Notes under the pieces: model-generated
Told to the model about the DNA's origin: nothing
The model's input: only the letters and a program-made list of their open reading frames with translations
The model's database searches: none
Translations under genes and position numbers: made by a program
Origin: Bacteroidales bacterium UBA3843
GTDB taxonomy: Bacteria; Bacteroidota; Bacteroidia; Bacteroidales; Paludibacteraceae
Direction: 5' to 3'
DNA: 28,494 bases
NCBI GenBank assembly: GCA_002392745.1
Contig: DGHR01000020.1
Coordinates: 1-28,494 of the forward strand
Part shown: piece by piece, positions 1 through 8,122 of the stretch
How positions within the stretch are numbered: the stretch's first letter is position 1
How the letters are laid out: every line of letters starts with the position of its first letter

Positions 1-11
1 GACAAGTCCCC

Positions 12-76
12 TCGTTATAGTGATTCCCAGGGCCTATATGTGCAAGCACCTAAGCCCCTCGGATATCCCTATAACA
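12..76. other. Possible structured element at the left edge
   Basis: GTTATAG at 14-20 is complementary to CTATAAC at 69-75. Between them GGGC (30-33) can pair with GCCC (54-57), with a small GTG/CAC hairpin inside. The motif CCCCTCG occurs twice, at 8-14 and 55-61. This could be part of a structured RNA, an old terminator or chance pairing. The window edge cuts off any upstream context and I recognise no RNA family. Confidence 0.2.
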
Positions 77-93
77 TAGAATAATTATTCTAT
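76..93. promoter_or_regulatory. 18-bp perfect palindrome upstream of the rlmB promoter
   Basis: ATAGAATAATTATTCTAT is a perfect inverted repeat ending exactly 24 bp before the -33 TTTG of the rlmB promoter. A near-identical palindrome lies at exactly the same distance from the pheT promoter (10762-10780). An operator is possible; no binding protein can be inferred. Confidence 0.45.
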
Positions 94-117
94 TCGCTTC
101 ATTTTTATACGACAAAA

Positions 118-149
118 TTTGCGTATGTGCAATTTTTGTCGTACCTTTG
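118..149 (+). promoter_or_regulatory. Bacteroidota-type promoter of rlmB
   Basis: TTTG at 118-121, a 20-nt spacer and TACCTTTG at 142-149 match the Bacteroidota primary sigma factor consensus TTTG/TAnnTTTG. Transcription should start near 156, giving a leader of about 12 nt. The core is almost base-for-base identical to the pheT promoter on the other strand. Confidence 0.85.
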
Positions 150-167
150 CACCCAAATAGATTGCTT

Positions 168-1049
168 ATGACACCAAAGAAAAGTTACAACCCGAACTTC
201 AATCACGAATACCGTGAGGAGATAAAACGTGAACGCAGCAACAGAGAGTCCGCTCCGCGTGAGCATGCTGCACGAGATACCAAACACAGCTATGACACCA
301 AACGTCCGCCTGAAAAGGAGATGATTTTCGGTATACGAGCTGTGATGGAAGCTGTCGATGCCGGCAAAGCGCTTGACAAGGTGCTCTTGCGACGCGACAT
401 GAGTTCCGCTATCGGCCGCGAACTGCTTGGCAAACTGGAGGGAACGAGTACCCCTGTGCAACGCGTGCCTCTGGAGAAACTCAACCAATATACCGATAAG
501 AACCATCAGGGCGTCATCGCCTTTCTCAGCCCGATTGAGTTCTATCCCCTGGAAAACCTCGTACAGAGTCTCTTCGACGAAGGAAAAACACCGTTGCTGA
601 TGCTGTTGGACGGTGTGACGGATGTACGCAATTTCGGAGCTATCGCACGTACCTGCGTTTGTGCCGGCGTGGATGCACTCATCATCGGTGCGCGAGGCTC
701 TGCGGCTATCAACGGTGATGCCGTCAAAGCGTCTGCCGGAGCGTTGCATACACTGCCGATTTGCAAAGTGGAGAACTTGCAGAACACACTCCGTTACCTT
801 CAGGAGAGCGGCTTGCGTATCGTCGCCGCCACCGAGCACACCGAGCGTAACTATACCGAGGTGGATATGACCCTCCCGACCTGTATCGTCATGGGCTCGG
901 AGGAGAAGGGTATATACGAGGAAAACCTGAAACTCTGCACCGACAGGGTCCGTCTGCCGATGACCGGCGTCATCGAGAGCCTGAACGTCTCTGTCGCTGC
1001 CGGCGTTTTCATCTACGAAGCCGTCAGACAGAGAAATTGTAAATCGTAA
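168..1049 (+). CDS. rlmB: 23S rRNA (guanosine-2'-O-)-methyltransferase RlmB, SpoU/TrmH family
   Basis: This 293-residue protein is a SPOUT-class, SAM-dependent 2'-O-methyltransferase; the RlmB group methylates a guanosine in 23S rRNA. The first ~45 residues are a charged, probably disordered extension. An RNA-binding substrate domain follows (from about FGIRAVMEAVD), then the SpoU domain with its three motifs: VRNFGAIARTC, VMGSEEKGI and ESLNVSVAAGVFIYEA. The ATG at 168 is preferred over an upstream TTG at 147, because the TTG lies inside the -7 promoter box. The stop codon sits inside a 7-bp repeat array, so the last residues (CKS) are array-encoded. The pseudouridine synthase starts 40 bp downstream. 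Subfamily RlmB rather than another TrmH-like enzyme is likely but not proven. Confidence 0.88.
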   Translation: MTPKKSYNPNFNHEYREEIKRERSNRESAPREHAARDTKHSYDTKRPPEKEMIFGIRAVMEAVDAGKALDKVLLRRDMSSAIGRELLGKLEGTSTPVQRVPLEKLNQYTDKNHQGVIAFLSPIEFYPLENLVQSLFDEGKTPLLMLLDGVTDVRNFGAIARTCVCAGVDALIIGARGSAAINGDAVKASAGALHTLPICKVENLQNTLRYLQESGLRIVAATEHTERNYTEVDMTLPTCIVMGSEEKGIYEENLKLCTDRVRLPMTGVIESLNVSVAAGVFIYEAVRQRNCKS

Positions 1050-1089
1050 ATAAATCGTACATCGTACATTTTGTAAATCGTAAATCGTA
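1037..1089. repeat. Heptamer array of the AAATCGT/CGTACAT type
   Basis: Units of 7 bp (TAAATCG, TCGTACA and variants) span the end of rlmB, the spacer and the approach to the next start codon. They contain the rlmB stop codon. Because GTAC is its own complement, the array can form small hairpins. The same family recurs at 13849-13875, 21230-21273 and 24079-24113. Confidence 0.8.
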
Positions 1090-1803
1090 GTGACTGTTCT
1101 TTACGAAGATAATCATATTATAGCTGTCAACAAAACCTGCAACGAGATTGTGCAGGGAGACAAGACGGGCGACACGCCGCTCTCCGAGACCGTCAAGGCG
1201 TATATTAAGGACAAATACAACAAGCCGGGCGAGGTCTTTCTGGGAGTAACGCACCGCCTCGACCGCCCTACAAGCGGGGTTGTGCTCTTCGCCCGTACCT
1301 CCAAGGCTCTCACACGCCTGAACGAGATGTTCAAAGAGAAATCTGTCACTCCCCAAAACGATCCTACAGCGCAGCGGTCTATCACTAAAACCTACTGGGC
1401 TATCGTACAAGGGGCGCCAAAACTTCCTGAAGCACGCCTGGAGAATTGGCTGACGCGCAACGAGAAGCAGAACAAGACTTACATCGCCAAAAACGAAGAC
1501 AAAGAGGCCAAACGTGCTGTCTTGACCTATAAGACATTAGCCAAGGGAGACCATTACACACTCCTGGAGGTCAACTTGGAGACAGGACGGCATCATCAGA
1601 TCCGTTGCCAGTTGGCGGCTATCGGATGTCCGGTTAAAGGAGACTTGAAATATGGCGCCAGACGCAGTAATCCTGATGGAGGAATATGCCTGCACGCCCG
1701 ACAAATAGAATTTATTCATCCTGTCAGCAAACAGAAGATATGTATTACAGCGCCCGTTCCCGAGGACCCCTTATGGCGCGCATTAACCGATGAAATACAA
1801 TGA
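1090..1803 (+). CDS. RluA-family RNA pseudouridine synthase
   Basis: The 237-residue enzyme converts uridine to pseudouridine in rRNA or tRNA; the target cannot be told from sequence. It is a single catalytic domain without an N-terminal S4 domain. The hallmark motif HRLDRPTSGVVLFART carries the catalytic Asp at residue 58, and GRHHQIRCQLAAIGCPVKGDLKYG is the usual conserved C-terminal region. Relative to typical members there is a short extra segment around TPQNDPTAQRS (about residues 87-97). It starts with GTG directly after a heptamer array and overlaps the next gene by four bases (ATGA). With rlmB it forms an RNA-modification pair that is probably cotranscribed. Confidence 0.88.
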   Translation: MTVLYEDNHIIAVNKTCNEIVQGDKTGDTPLSETVKAYIKDKYNKPGEVFLGVTHRLDRPTSGVVLFARTSKALTRLNEMFKEKSVTPQNDPTAQRSITKTYWAIVQGAPKLPEARLENWLTRNEKQNKTYIAKNEDKEAKRAVLTYKTLAKGDHYTLLEVNLETGRHHQIRCQLAAIGCPVKGDLKYGARRSNPDGGICLHARQIEFIHPVSKQKICITAPVPEDPLWRALTDEIQ

Positions 1804-3464
1804 AAAAGATTCTAACCTTTCTGCTTTGTACGTTCTCCCTTTGTCCCTTGTCAGCTGCTTTGCTGACCGACACGCTTCTTGCTTTTCCCGGAGCTGAGGG
1901 ATTCGGCAAATATACCTCCGGAGGTCGAGGAGGCAAAGTGGTGTATGTCACTACGCTCGCTGATGACAAAGACGGTGCTACCGAAGGTTCGCTCCGTTGG
2001 GCTATTAAGCAATTCCCCGATGAACCATTGACCGTCTGTTTCGCTGTATCGGGTGAGATTCGTTTGGTGGACCGGCTCTATTTTGACCGCCGTCAGAACT
2101 TTACGCTTGCAGGACAGACGGCGCCCGGTATGGGAATTGTCATCACGCACCATAAGGTAGAGTTCGGAGGGTCCCGGAACTTCATCGTTCGCAATATCCG
2201 TTTCCGTATTGGTCACGCGGATGTGAACGGCAATCTGCTGAAGGCCAACGCGGTTGGTGCAGAGAATTGCGAGAACTATATCTTCGACCACTGCGATTTC
2301 GGCTGGTCCACAGAGGAAAACATGAACTCCAACGACAGCCATTTCCTGACCATACAATATTGTATTGTGCATGAGGGACTCTATTATTCCGGACACCCTA
2401 AACAACCGCGTGCGTATGGTTGCCAGTGGGGTGGTTCGCCTGCTACTTATCACCACAACCTCTTGGTCAACAACAACGCGCGTTCCTGTCGCTTCAATGG
2501 TGCACAGAGCAACGATTGGGTAGTGTATATTGATTATATCAATAATGTGCAGTACAACTATGAAGGTGGTAGCACAGGATGTTATGGAGGCGAGAATACG
2601 GGCGAGCTTGCAGATGGGGAGTACAATGGTCTGAACTCCGTGCATGAATGTAACTTCGTCAACAATTACTATAAGGTGGGTCCGAATACTACCAAGTCCC
2701 AAAAGGATTTTGTCTCTGTGGAATCCAATCGCAGCGACGCCAAGTCATGGGGACCGAGCCATTGGTATCTGAGCGGCAATGTCTTCGAAGGCGTACCATC
2801 CGCTACGGCTGACAACTGGTCGGCCGTACATGGTAAATCGCCGTATAACAACACGGACACGCTTCGTGTGGACACACTTATCCGCCCGGCTACACCATGG
2901 TGGCGATGGACTGCTGATAGTATTTACGGTAGGTACGATTTTGATAGTTATGCCTATGCCGTGGGTGACTATCATACCGCTAAGGAAGCCTATGAGAGCG
3001 TAATGGACTCTGTCGGCTGTTTCCCGCGTGACCATGTCGAGTTGCGTCTTATACGGGACACTCGTGCCGGCACGCATACTTACACCGGATACAAAGGAAG
3101 AAAAAAAGGCATCATTGATTTGGAAACGGATGCGGAAGGATTCTACGACTATCCTGAAGCAGCGCCGTTCACTGATTCCGACAGGGACGGTATGCCGGAC
3201 GAATGGGAAGAGGCGAATGGATGCAACCCTGCGGTGGCGGACAACAATACCCGTCACGAGAGCGGTTATACGATGTTGGAGATGTATCTGGACTATGCTA
3301 TGACGCACCGCCCGGTAATGGAGGACGGATACACTCCCTCTACCGAAGGTCTGGAAGACCCGTATGGTGAGAATTGGGTGGGGGAGAAAATCCTCCGCAA
3401 CGGGCAATTACTGATTCGCCGTAATGGAAAAACCTATACGCTTACAGGCTTGGAATTGAAATAA
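1800..3464 (+). CDS. Secreted pectate lyase-like protein (polysaccharide lyase family 1)
   Basis: This 554-residue protein should act outside the cytoplasm, cleaving pectate by beta-elimination. It begins with a signal peptide (about residues 1-20). The PL1 right-handed beta-helix opens with AFPGAEGFG and includes FDHCDFGWSTEE, which corresponds to the conserved vWIDH region. An acidic DSDRDGMPDEWEEANG segment near residues 458-473 resembles a thrombospondin type 3 calcium-binding repeat. The last ~38 residues (GLED to GLELK, with NGQLLIRRNGKTY) resemble the end of the secreted protein at 12603-13160 and may be a sorting or anchoring tail. Its start overlaps the previous stop. No SusC/SusD genes lie nearby, so it is not part of a visible polysaccharide-utilisation locus. 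The exact substrate is inferred. Confidence 0.82.
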   Translation: MKKILTFLLCTFSLCPLSAALLTDTLLAFPGAEGFGKYTSGGRGGKVVYVTTLADDKDGATEGSLRWAIKQFPDEPLTVCFAVSGEIRLVDRLYFDRRQNFTLAGQTAPGMGIVITHHKVEFGGSRNFIVRNIRFRIGHADVNGNLLKANAVGAENCENYIFDHCDFGWSTEENMNSNDSHFLTIQYCIVHEGLYYSGHPKQPRAYGCQWGGSPATYHHNLLVNNNARSCRFNGAQSNDWVVYIDYINNVQYNYEGGSTGCYGGENTGELADGEYNGLNSVHECNFVNNYYKVGPNTTKSQKDFVSVESNRSDAKSWGPSHWYLSGNVFEGVPSATADNWSAVHGKSPYNNTDTLRVDTLIRPATPWWRWTADSIYGRYDFDSYAYAVGDYHTAKEAYESVMDSVGCFPRDHVELRLIRDTRAGTHTYTGYKGRKKGIIDLETDAEGFYDYPEAAPFTDSDRDGMPDEWEEANGCNPAVADNNTRHESGYTMLEMYLDYAMTHRPVMEDGYTPSTEGLEDPYGENWVGEKILRNGQLLIRRNGKTYTLTGLELK

Positions 3465-3489
3465 TCGGCACCGGTATGCTCTGGAAACA

Positions 3490-3530
3490 ATTACGCCGGC
3501 ATAGATCTGAGTGGTCTGTGCCGGTGTAAT
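3490..3530 (+). terminator. Strong intrinsic terminator after the pectate lyase
   Basis: Arms 3490-3507 and 3513-3530 pair over all 18 positions, three of them G-U wobbles, around a 5-nt loop, and TTT follows. It lies 25 bp after the pectate lyase stop. Confidence 0.85.
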
Positions 3531-3616
3531 TTTGAAATACTCTCTCGCTGGCATAGAATAGAGATATCCTGAACCAACGTTAATTAGAAACAATATTCCA
3601 ATATATAGTACCCCAT

Positions 3617-3763
3617 AAAATGAAAACAGCCGTCATCTCGACGACTGTGTTTCTTAGGTATTAGTCTGTTTATTTTAAGGTACAAAAAAGATTGGTCTAT
3701 ATCAATTTGGTTTTGTCTGTTGCAACCCGTTCGTTTTGTCAACTACAGTTGTCATTTTCAAAA
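3617..3763 (-). ncRNA. Candidate leftward small RNA of about 147 nt
   Basis: A complete promoter (3770-3801) points left into a region with no same-strand gene. Transcription would begin near 3763. It would end after the hairpin at 3626-3648, whose leftward product has nine pairs (one G-U) followed by TTTTCATTTT. Within it, an ATG at 3755 opens a 17-codon frame ending at 3702 with an 8-nt leader, so a tiny peptide is an alternative. No RNA family is recognised. Confidence 0.45.
3626..3648 (-). terminator. Hairpin ending the candidate small RNA
   Basis: ACAGCCGTC (3626-3634) and GACGACTGT (3640-3648) pair around a 5-nt loop. On the minus strand the single non-Watson-Crick position becomes a G-U wobble and a T-rich tail follows, so it works better leftward than rightward. 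Confidence 0.6.
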
Positions 3764-3769
3764 CCGATG

Positions 3770-3801
3770 CAAAAGTACTGCTTTTTTTTTATTCCCACAA
3801 A
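3770..3801 (-). promoter_or_regulatory. Bacteroidota-type promoter with no protein gene downstream
   Basis: On the minus strand TTTG (3801-3798), 20 nt and TACTTTTG (3777-3770) match the consensus exactly, with the same spacer as the other promoters in this window. Confidence 0.7.
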
Positions 3802-3858
3802 TTTTTTTGTATGTTATATAACATATTTGCCGCGATTTGCGATTTTTTTACATTTTGT

Positions 3859-3883
3859 AAGTAAAAACAGGCATTTTTTACTT
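3859..3883 (-). terminator. Weak AT-rich hairpin at the end of the phosphodiesterase gene
   Basis: AAGTAAAAA (3859-3867) and TTTTTACTT (3875-3883) form a 9-bp, AT-rich stem that includes the phosphodiesterase stop codon. It may end the pheT-to-phosphodiesterase transcript, but the stem is weak. Confidence 0.35.
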
Positions 3884-4438
3884 CTTTTCTAATTCAATTA
3901 CTTCCAGATTGTCGATAGTGCTCCCCGAAATGCAAAGTCTGATTAGCGTTTGGCATGGTTGCCAGCCTTGTTTGCCTGCAGCACCCGGATTGATGGTTAG
4001 AAAACGGTAGTGGGGGTCATACTGTACTTTGAGTATGTGGCTGTGTCCGCAGACGAATAAATCAATGGTATTTGCTATTTGGTCGTTGCCCGTTTCGACA
4101 TTTGCCATTTGGTCGTGTTGCTGCTTGGCTTCCAGTGATTTCTTGAACCAGGGTATCAACCATGGGTTGTACTTGCCGGGATAGCCTCCGATATGTGTCA
4201 TTAGCACGTTTACATCTTCTACGCGGAAACGGTAGAACTCGCTCAATGAGTAGCGTACGTCGCCGCTATCCATGTTGCCGAAAACGGCACGCGTGGGCTT
4301 GAACTCACGCAAGGCTTGCAACACCTCGATAGAACCTATATCGCCGGCATGCCATATCTCATCTACATCTTTGAAATGGGCAAACACCCGTGGGTCAAGC
4401 AATCCGTGTGTATCTGAGAGTATACCGATGCGAGTCAT
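3878..4438 (-). CDS. YfcE/MJ0936-family metallophosphodiesterase
   Basis: The 186-residue protein is a calcineurin-like metallophosphoesterase of the small YfcE/MJ0936 group, whose members hydrolyse phosphodiesters with bound divalent metals; the natural substrate is generally unclear. Metal-site motifs appear in order: GILSDTHG near the N-terminus, WHAGDIGS, VFGNMD, LMTHIGGYPG, then FVCGHSH and INPGAAG near the C-terminus. The length fits the family. An additional segment around KSLEAKQQHDQMANVETGND sits between the MTHIGG and GHSH motifs, slightly longer than in compact members. The start lies 14 bp after the gldF stop, so it is probably the last gene of the pheT operon. Confidence 0.88.
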   Translation of the reverse strand: MTRIGILSDTHGLLDPRVFAHFKDVDEIWHAGDIGSIEVLQALREFKPTRAVFGNMDSGDVRYSLSEFYRFRVEDVNVLMTHIGGYPGKYNPWLIPWFKKSLEAKQQHDQMANVETGNDQIANTIDLFVCGHSHILKVQYDPHYRFLTINPGAAGKQGWQPCQTLIRLCISGSTIDNLEVIELEKK

Positions 4439-4452
4439 ACTGTTTGCTGTTT

Positions 4453-5118
4453 TTATTTACGTGTGAGACGGTCGATGCTGAAGATGGAGGCAATAATGGC
4501 TGCTATGGCTATTGTCATAAAGACTGCTACATCTCGCAGGTCCAGTACGCCGCGTGAGAGGGCGGAGTAGTGTTCCTGCAGCAGTACCCAGTATAGCACA
4601 AAGCAACTCAATGCACCGGTAATGAAGCATACTATCTGGCTCTTGCTGATGGTTGCGCAGAGCAAGCCGATGGCCATAAATGTACCGCTCAGCAGTATCA
4701 GCCCGATGAACGAACCGAGGAATGCGCCGCTGTCTAAATTACCCATCGGTTCCGCCATGTAGGCCACTACAAAATAATGTACAAAGCAAGGCAGCAGACC
4801 TATCAGAACCAATGTCCATGCTGCGAAATACTTGCCGGTCATGATACGTGTGAGCGGAACGGGTTTTGTGCGAATCAAATCCCACATTCCCGACTGCCGC
4901 TCTTCGCATAGCAGACGCATCGTCAGGGCGGGACAAAGCAGCATGAAGAGCCATGGGCTCAATTGGAACAATCCGTCCACTTGGGCGTAACCCGAATCAA
5001 TGATATTCCATTGACCCGGGATTACCCATAGGAAAAGACTGATGGCCAATTGGTACAAACCTATAACGATGTAGGCAATTGGCGTGGAGAAATAATATGC
5101 TAACTCTTTCTTGTACAC
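4453..5118 (-). CDS. gldF: GldF-like ABC transporter permease
   Basis: This 221-residue integral membrane protein has about six hydrophobic segments and resembles GldF, the membrane subunit of the Bacteroidota gliding-associated ABC transporter (ABC-2 type). Typical features are the opening KKELAYYFSTPIAYIVIGLYQL, LFLWVIPGQWNIIDSGYAQ, and PWLFMLLCPALTMRLLCEERQSG ahead of the second membrane segment. GldF normally works with GldA (ATPase) and GldG (substrate-binding-like), and gldG commonly follows gldF. Here the next gene is a phosphodiesterase and no gldG is visible. The start is a GTG one base after the permease stop, which suggests translational coupling. The name rests on remembered family resemblance; a generic ABC-2 permease remains possible. 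Confidence 0.72.
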   Translation of the reverse strand: MYKKELAYYFSTPIAYIVIGLYQLAISLFLWVIPGQWNIIDSGYAQVDGLFQLSPWLFMLLCPALTMRLLCEERQSGMWDLIRTKPVPLTRIMTGKYFAAWTLVLIGLLPCFVHYFVVAYMAEPMGNLDSGAFLGSFIGLILLSGTFMAIGLLCATISKSQIVCFITGALSCFVLYWVLLQEHYSALSRGVLDLRDVAVFMTIAIAAIIASIFSIDRLTRK

Positions 5119-5119
5119 C

Positions 5120-6418
5120 TTAGTGCTTTACTTCTGCGTTGGGGTTTACCGGTGTTTTCGGGAAGAAGATCCAGAAGCTGATTGCTACTACCAGCGCAAA
5201 GCCGGCAAAGATAAACCATGCCTCTTTCCATCCGTCCCATACAGCGAGCGGACCTTGCGAAGTGACGCTCTCTGCATATACGAGTTTATTGACAATAGCT
5301 TGGGCGGAAAGCGTACCGATGGTGGCCCCCAAACCGTTTGTCATCATCATAAACAGTCCTTGTGCCGACGAACGCTGCGCCGGTTCGGTCTCTTGGTCCA
5401 CATACAGCGCGCCGGAGATGTTGAAGAAATCAAAGGCAAAGCCGTATACGATGCAGCTTAGGATGAACAATATTACGCCCGGGAAACCTGGGTTGCCGGC
5501 GCCGAAGAAACCGAAACGGAATACCCAGGCAAACATAGCCATCAGCATTACGTTCTTGATTCCGAAACGCTTGAGGAAGAACGGAATAGCGAGAATGCAG
5601 AGTGCCTCGCAAATCTGGCTGATGGAGATGAGGATGTTCGCGTGCTGCACGCCGAATGTATTGGCAAACTCCTCAATGGCGCCGAACGAGGTGATAAACG
5701 GGTTGGCATAACTGTTGGTAACCTGCAGGCACATTCCTAACAGCATAGAGAAGATGAAGAAGAGCGCCATTTTCTTCTGGCGGAAGAGGGTGAAGGCCTT
5801 GAGACCCAATGCTTCTACCAGGTCCACATCGCCTTCTGCTTTCTTGATTTCGCACGGCGGCAGTGTCAGCGAATAGATAGCCAGTACGATACTCAGACCT
5901 CCGGAAACGACAAACTGCCATGGCGTAGCTTGGAATCCGAGCAGGTCAATGCACCACATCGTGGCGATAAATCCCACAGTACCGAACACACGGATGGGCG
6001 GGAAGTCCTTGACGGTGTCCATGCCGGCTTTGACCAGTGCATTGAAGGCTACCGAGTTGGTGAGCGCGATGGTTGGCATGAAGAAAGCCACGGAGATGGT
6101 ATAGAGCGAGAACAATGTAGCGAACTGTACATCCGCTGCGGTATATGCGTACATACCTGCGGCGCACATGAAGATACCTGCCAGCGCATGGCAAAGGCTC
6201 AGCGCCTTTTGTGCTGGAATCCAGCGGTCGGCTACAATTCCCATCAGCGCAGGCATGAATAGACTGACGATACCTTGGATGGAGTAGAACCAGCCGATGT
6301 TGTTGGCCATTCCGTGAGTGGCAAGATACGTGCCCATTGAGGTTAAGTACGCGCCCCATACGGCGAACTCCAGGAAGTTCATCACGATGAGACGGATTTC
6401 AAGAGATCTGTTTTTCAT
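5120..6418 (-). CDS. MFS nucleoside permease, NupG/XapB-like nucleoside:H+ symporter
   Basis: The 432-residue protein is polytopic, with roughly twelve hydrophobic segments, and fits the nucleoside:H+ symporter branch of the major facilitator superfamily, which imports nucleosides across the inner membrane. Supporting features are the N-terminal LRLIVMNFLEFAVWGAYLTSMG-like segment, VADRWIPAQKAL in the first cytoplasmic loop, the loop segment VKDFPPIRVFGTVGF, and the later YGFAFDFFNISGALYVDQE with RSSAQGLFMMMTNGLG. All are typical of Bacteroidales members. It starts 57 bp after prfC and ends one base before gldF. The specific substrate is not determined by sequence. Confidence 0.82.
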   Translation of the reverse strand: MKNRSLEIRLIVMNFLEFAVWGAYLTSMGTYLATHGMANNIGWFYSIQGIVSLFMPALMGIVADRWIPAQKALSLCHALAGIFMCAAGMYAYTAADVQFATLFSLYTISVAFFMPTIALTNSVAFNALVKAGMDTVKDFPPIRVFGTVGFIATMWCIDLLGFQATPWQFVVSGGLSIVLAIYSLTLPPCEIKKAEGDVDLVEALGLKAFTLFRQKKMALFFIFSMLLGMCLQVTNSYANPFITSFGAIEEFANTFGVQHANILISISQICEALCILAIPFFLKRFGIKNVMLMAMFAWVFRFGFFGAGNPGFPGVILFILSCIVYGFAFDFFNISGALYVDQETEPAQRSSAQGLFMMMTNGLGATIGTLSAQAIVNKLVYAESVTSQGPLAVWDGWKEAWFIFAGFALVVAISFWIFFPKTPVNPNAEVKH

Positions 6419-6475
6419 AATTGTATGGTATTTTTACTGTTTTTTTTATAGTCTGTCTAAATCTATTGGGTTTGA

Positions 6476-8122
6476 CTAGAATTCGCTTGTGAAATGGAAC
6501 GTAATGTGCTTGTAGTCGTTTTGCGCCATTTGTAGCACATATGCACTGTCTGCCATGAACACGTCGCGTCCGTCTTTGTCGGTCGCCATGTATTGGGCTT
6601 TGCGTTTCTTGAACGTATCCAGTTCTGCAGCATCGTCGCTCTCTATCCAGCAGGCTTTGTACATCTGTAGCGGCTGCCAGCGGCATTTGGCCTGGTACTC
6701 ATGCTCCAGACGGTATTGGATAACCTCGAACTGCAGTTGGCCCACTGTGCCGATGATTTTGCGGCCGTTGAGTTGGCTTGTAAAGAGCTGTGCCACACCT
6801 TCGTCCATCAGTTGTGCCACACCTTTGTCCAGCTGTTTCTGCTTCATAGGATCGGCGTTCTCGATGTATTTGAACATCTCCGGCGAGAATGACGGCAGGC
6901 CTTTGAAATGCAGGTTCTCGCCGCTCGTCAGCGTGTCGCCTATCTTGAAATTGCCTGTGTCTGGCAGTCCTATTATATCGCCTGCGTACGCTTCGTCGAC
7001 GGTCTCTTTGCGTTGCGCCATGAAGCACGTCGGAGCCGCAAATCGCATCTGCTGGTCCTTGCGCACGTGTTTATAATAGGTGTTGCGGACGAACTTGCCG
7101 GAACAAATCTTGAAGAATGCGATGCATGAGCGGTGGTTGGGGTCCATGTTTGCGTGTATCTTGAAGCAGAATCCGGTGAACTTGTCCTCCATCGGACTTA
7201 CCTCACGCTCTTCGGCTTGCACGGGGCGCGGAGAAGGGGCAATATGCACGAAGCATTCCAACAACTCTTTCACTCCGAATGTATTGAGTGCCGAGCCGAA
7301 GAACACAGGTGCCAGTTCGCCTGCCAGGTAATCAGCTTCGCTGAAGGGGTTATAGACGCCCTCTATCATCTCCAGGTCTTCTTGCAGTTTCTCTGCATCT
7401 TTGTCCCCAACGAGTGCCGCTATCTGCGGGTCGGTCACATCGTCAAACCGGATGGATTCTGTGACGTGTGTCTTGTCCGGCTGGTAGAGGTCGAGCGTAC
7501 TCTGGTAGATGTTATACACGCCTTTGAATCGCTGCCCCTGGTTGATGGGCCATGAAAGCGGACGGACATGAATACCCAGTTCGCGCTCCACTTCGTCCAG
7601 CAGGTCGAACGGGTCTTTTCCTTCACGGTCCATCTTGTTGATAAAGACCATGACGGGGGTCTTCCTCATGCGGCAAACCTCCATGAGACGGCGTGTCTGT
7701 GTCTCCACACCTTTGGCTGCATCGATAACAACTATTGCGCTGTCTACTGCCGTCAGCGTGCGGAAGGTGTCTTCCGCAAAATCCTGGTGGCCCGGTGTGT
7801 CGAGGATGTTAATATGGTAAACGGTGTCGTCCGCCTTCGTGTTTTCGGCTCCGGACTCTCTCTTCTCGTTGTGGAAAGTCGGCCGGTAGTCAAAACCCAT
7901 GACGGAGGTCGCGACGGAGATTCCGCGCTGCTTCTCTATCTCCATCCAGTCGGAGGTCGCAGTCTTGCGTATCTTGTTGGATTTGACGGCTCCGGCTACG
8001 TGGATAGCACCGCCGTATAGCAGCAGTTTCTCGGTCAGCGTGGTCTTACCGGCATCCGGGTGTGAGATGATGGCAAACGTCCGGCGTCTTAATATCTCCT
8101 GTTGTTCTTGGTTGGTCAGCAT
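6476..8122 (-). CDS. prfC: Peptide chain release factor 3 (RF3)
   Basis: The 548-residue translational GTPase recycles class I release factors from the ribosome after termination. The GTPase motifs are intact: SHPDAGKTT (20-28), RGIS (66-69), DTPGH (108-112) and NKMD (162-165). They are followed by the beta-barrel domain and the RF3-specific C-terminal domain (GQLQFEVIQYRLEHEY). Its length exceeds the usual ~525-530, mainly because of an extra charged stretch at about residues 81-100 (THFNEK-to-KADDT region) just before the switch II motif, where most RF3 proteins have a short hairpin. The ATG overlaps the pheT stop by one base (TGATG), so translation is probably coupled. Confidence 0.93.
   Translation of the reverse strand: MLTNQEQQEILRRRTFAIISHPDAGKTTLTEKLLLYGGAIHVAGAVKSNKIRKTATSDWMEIEKQRGISVATSVMGFDYRPTFHNEKRESGAENTKADDTVYHINILDTPGHQDFAEDTFRTLTAVDSAIVVIDAAKGVETQTRRLMEVCRMRKTPVMVFINKMDREGKDPFDLLDEVERELGIHVRPLSWPINQGQRFKGVYNIYQSTLDLYQPDKTHVTESIRFDDVTDPQIAALVGDKDAEKLQEDLEMIEGVYNPFSEADYLAGELAPVFFGSALNTFGVKELLECFVHIAPSPRPVQAEEREVSPMEDKFTGFCFKIHANMDPNHRSCIAFFKICSGKFVRNTYYKHVRKDQQMRFAAPTCFMAQRKETVDEAYAGDIIGLPDTGNFKIGDTLTSGENLHFKGLPSFSPEMFKYIENADPMKQKQLDKGVAQLMDEGVAQLFTSQLNGRKIIGTVGQLQFEVIQYRLEHEYQAKCRWQPLQMYKACWIESDDAAELDTFKKRKAQYMATDKDGRDVFMADSAYVLQMAQNDYKHITFHFTSEF

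Noticed and set aside
105..839. Long minus-strand open frame opposite rlmB
   Set aside because: It lies opposite a clearly conserved methyltransferase gene, has no recognisable domain and runs through the rlmB promoter.
3692..3892. 66-codon plus-strand frame in the AT-rich spacer
   Set aside because: Phe/Leu-rich translation of poly-T sequence, no leader and no relation to neighbouring genes.
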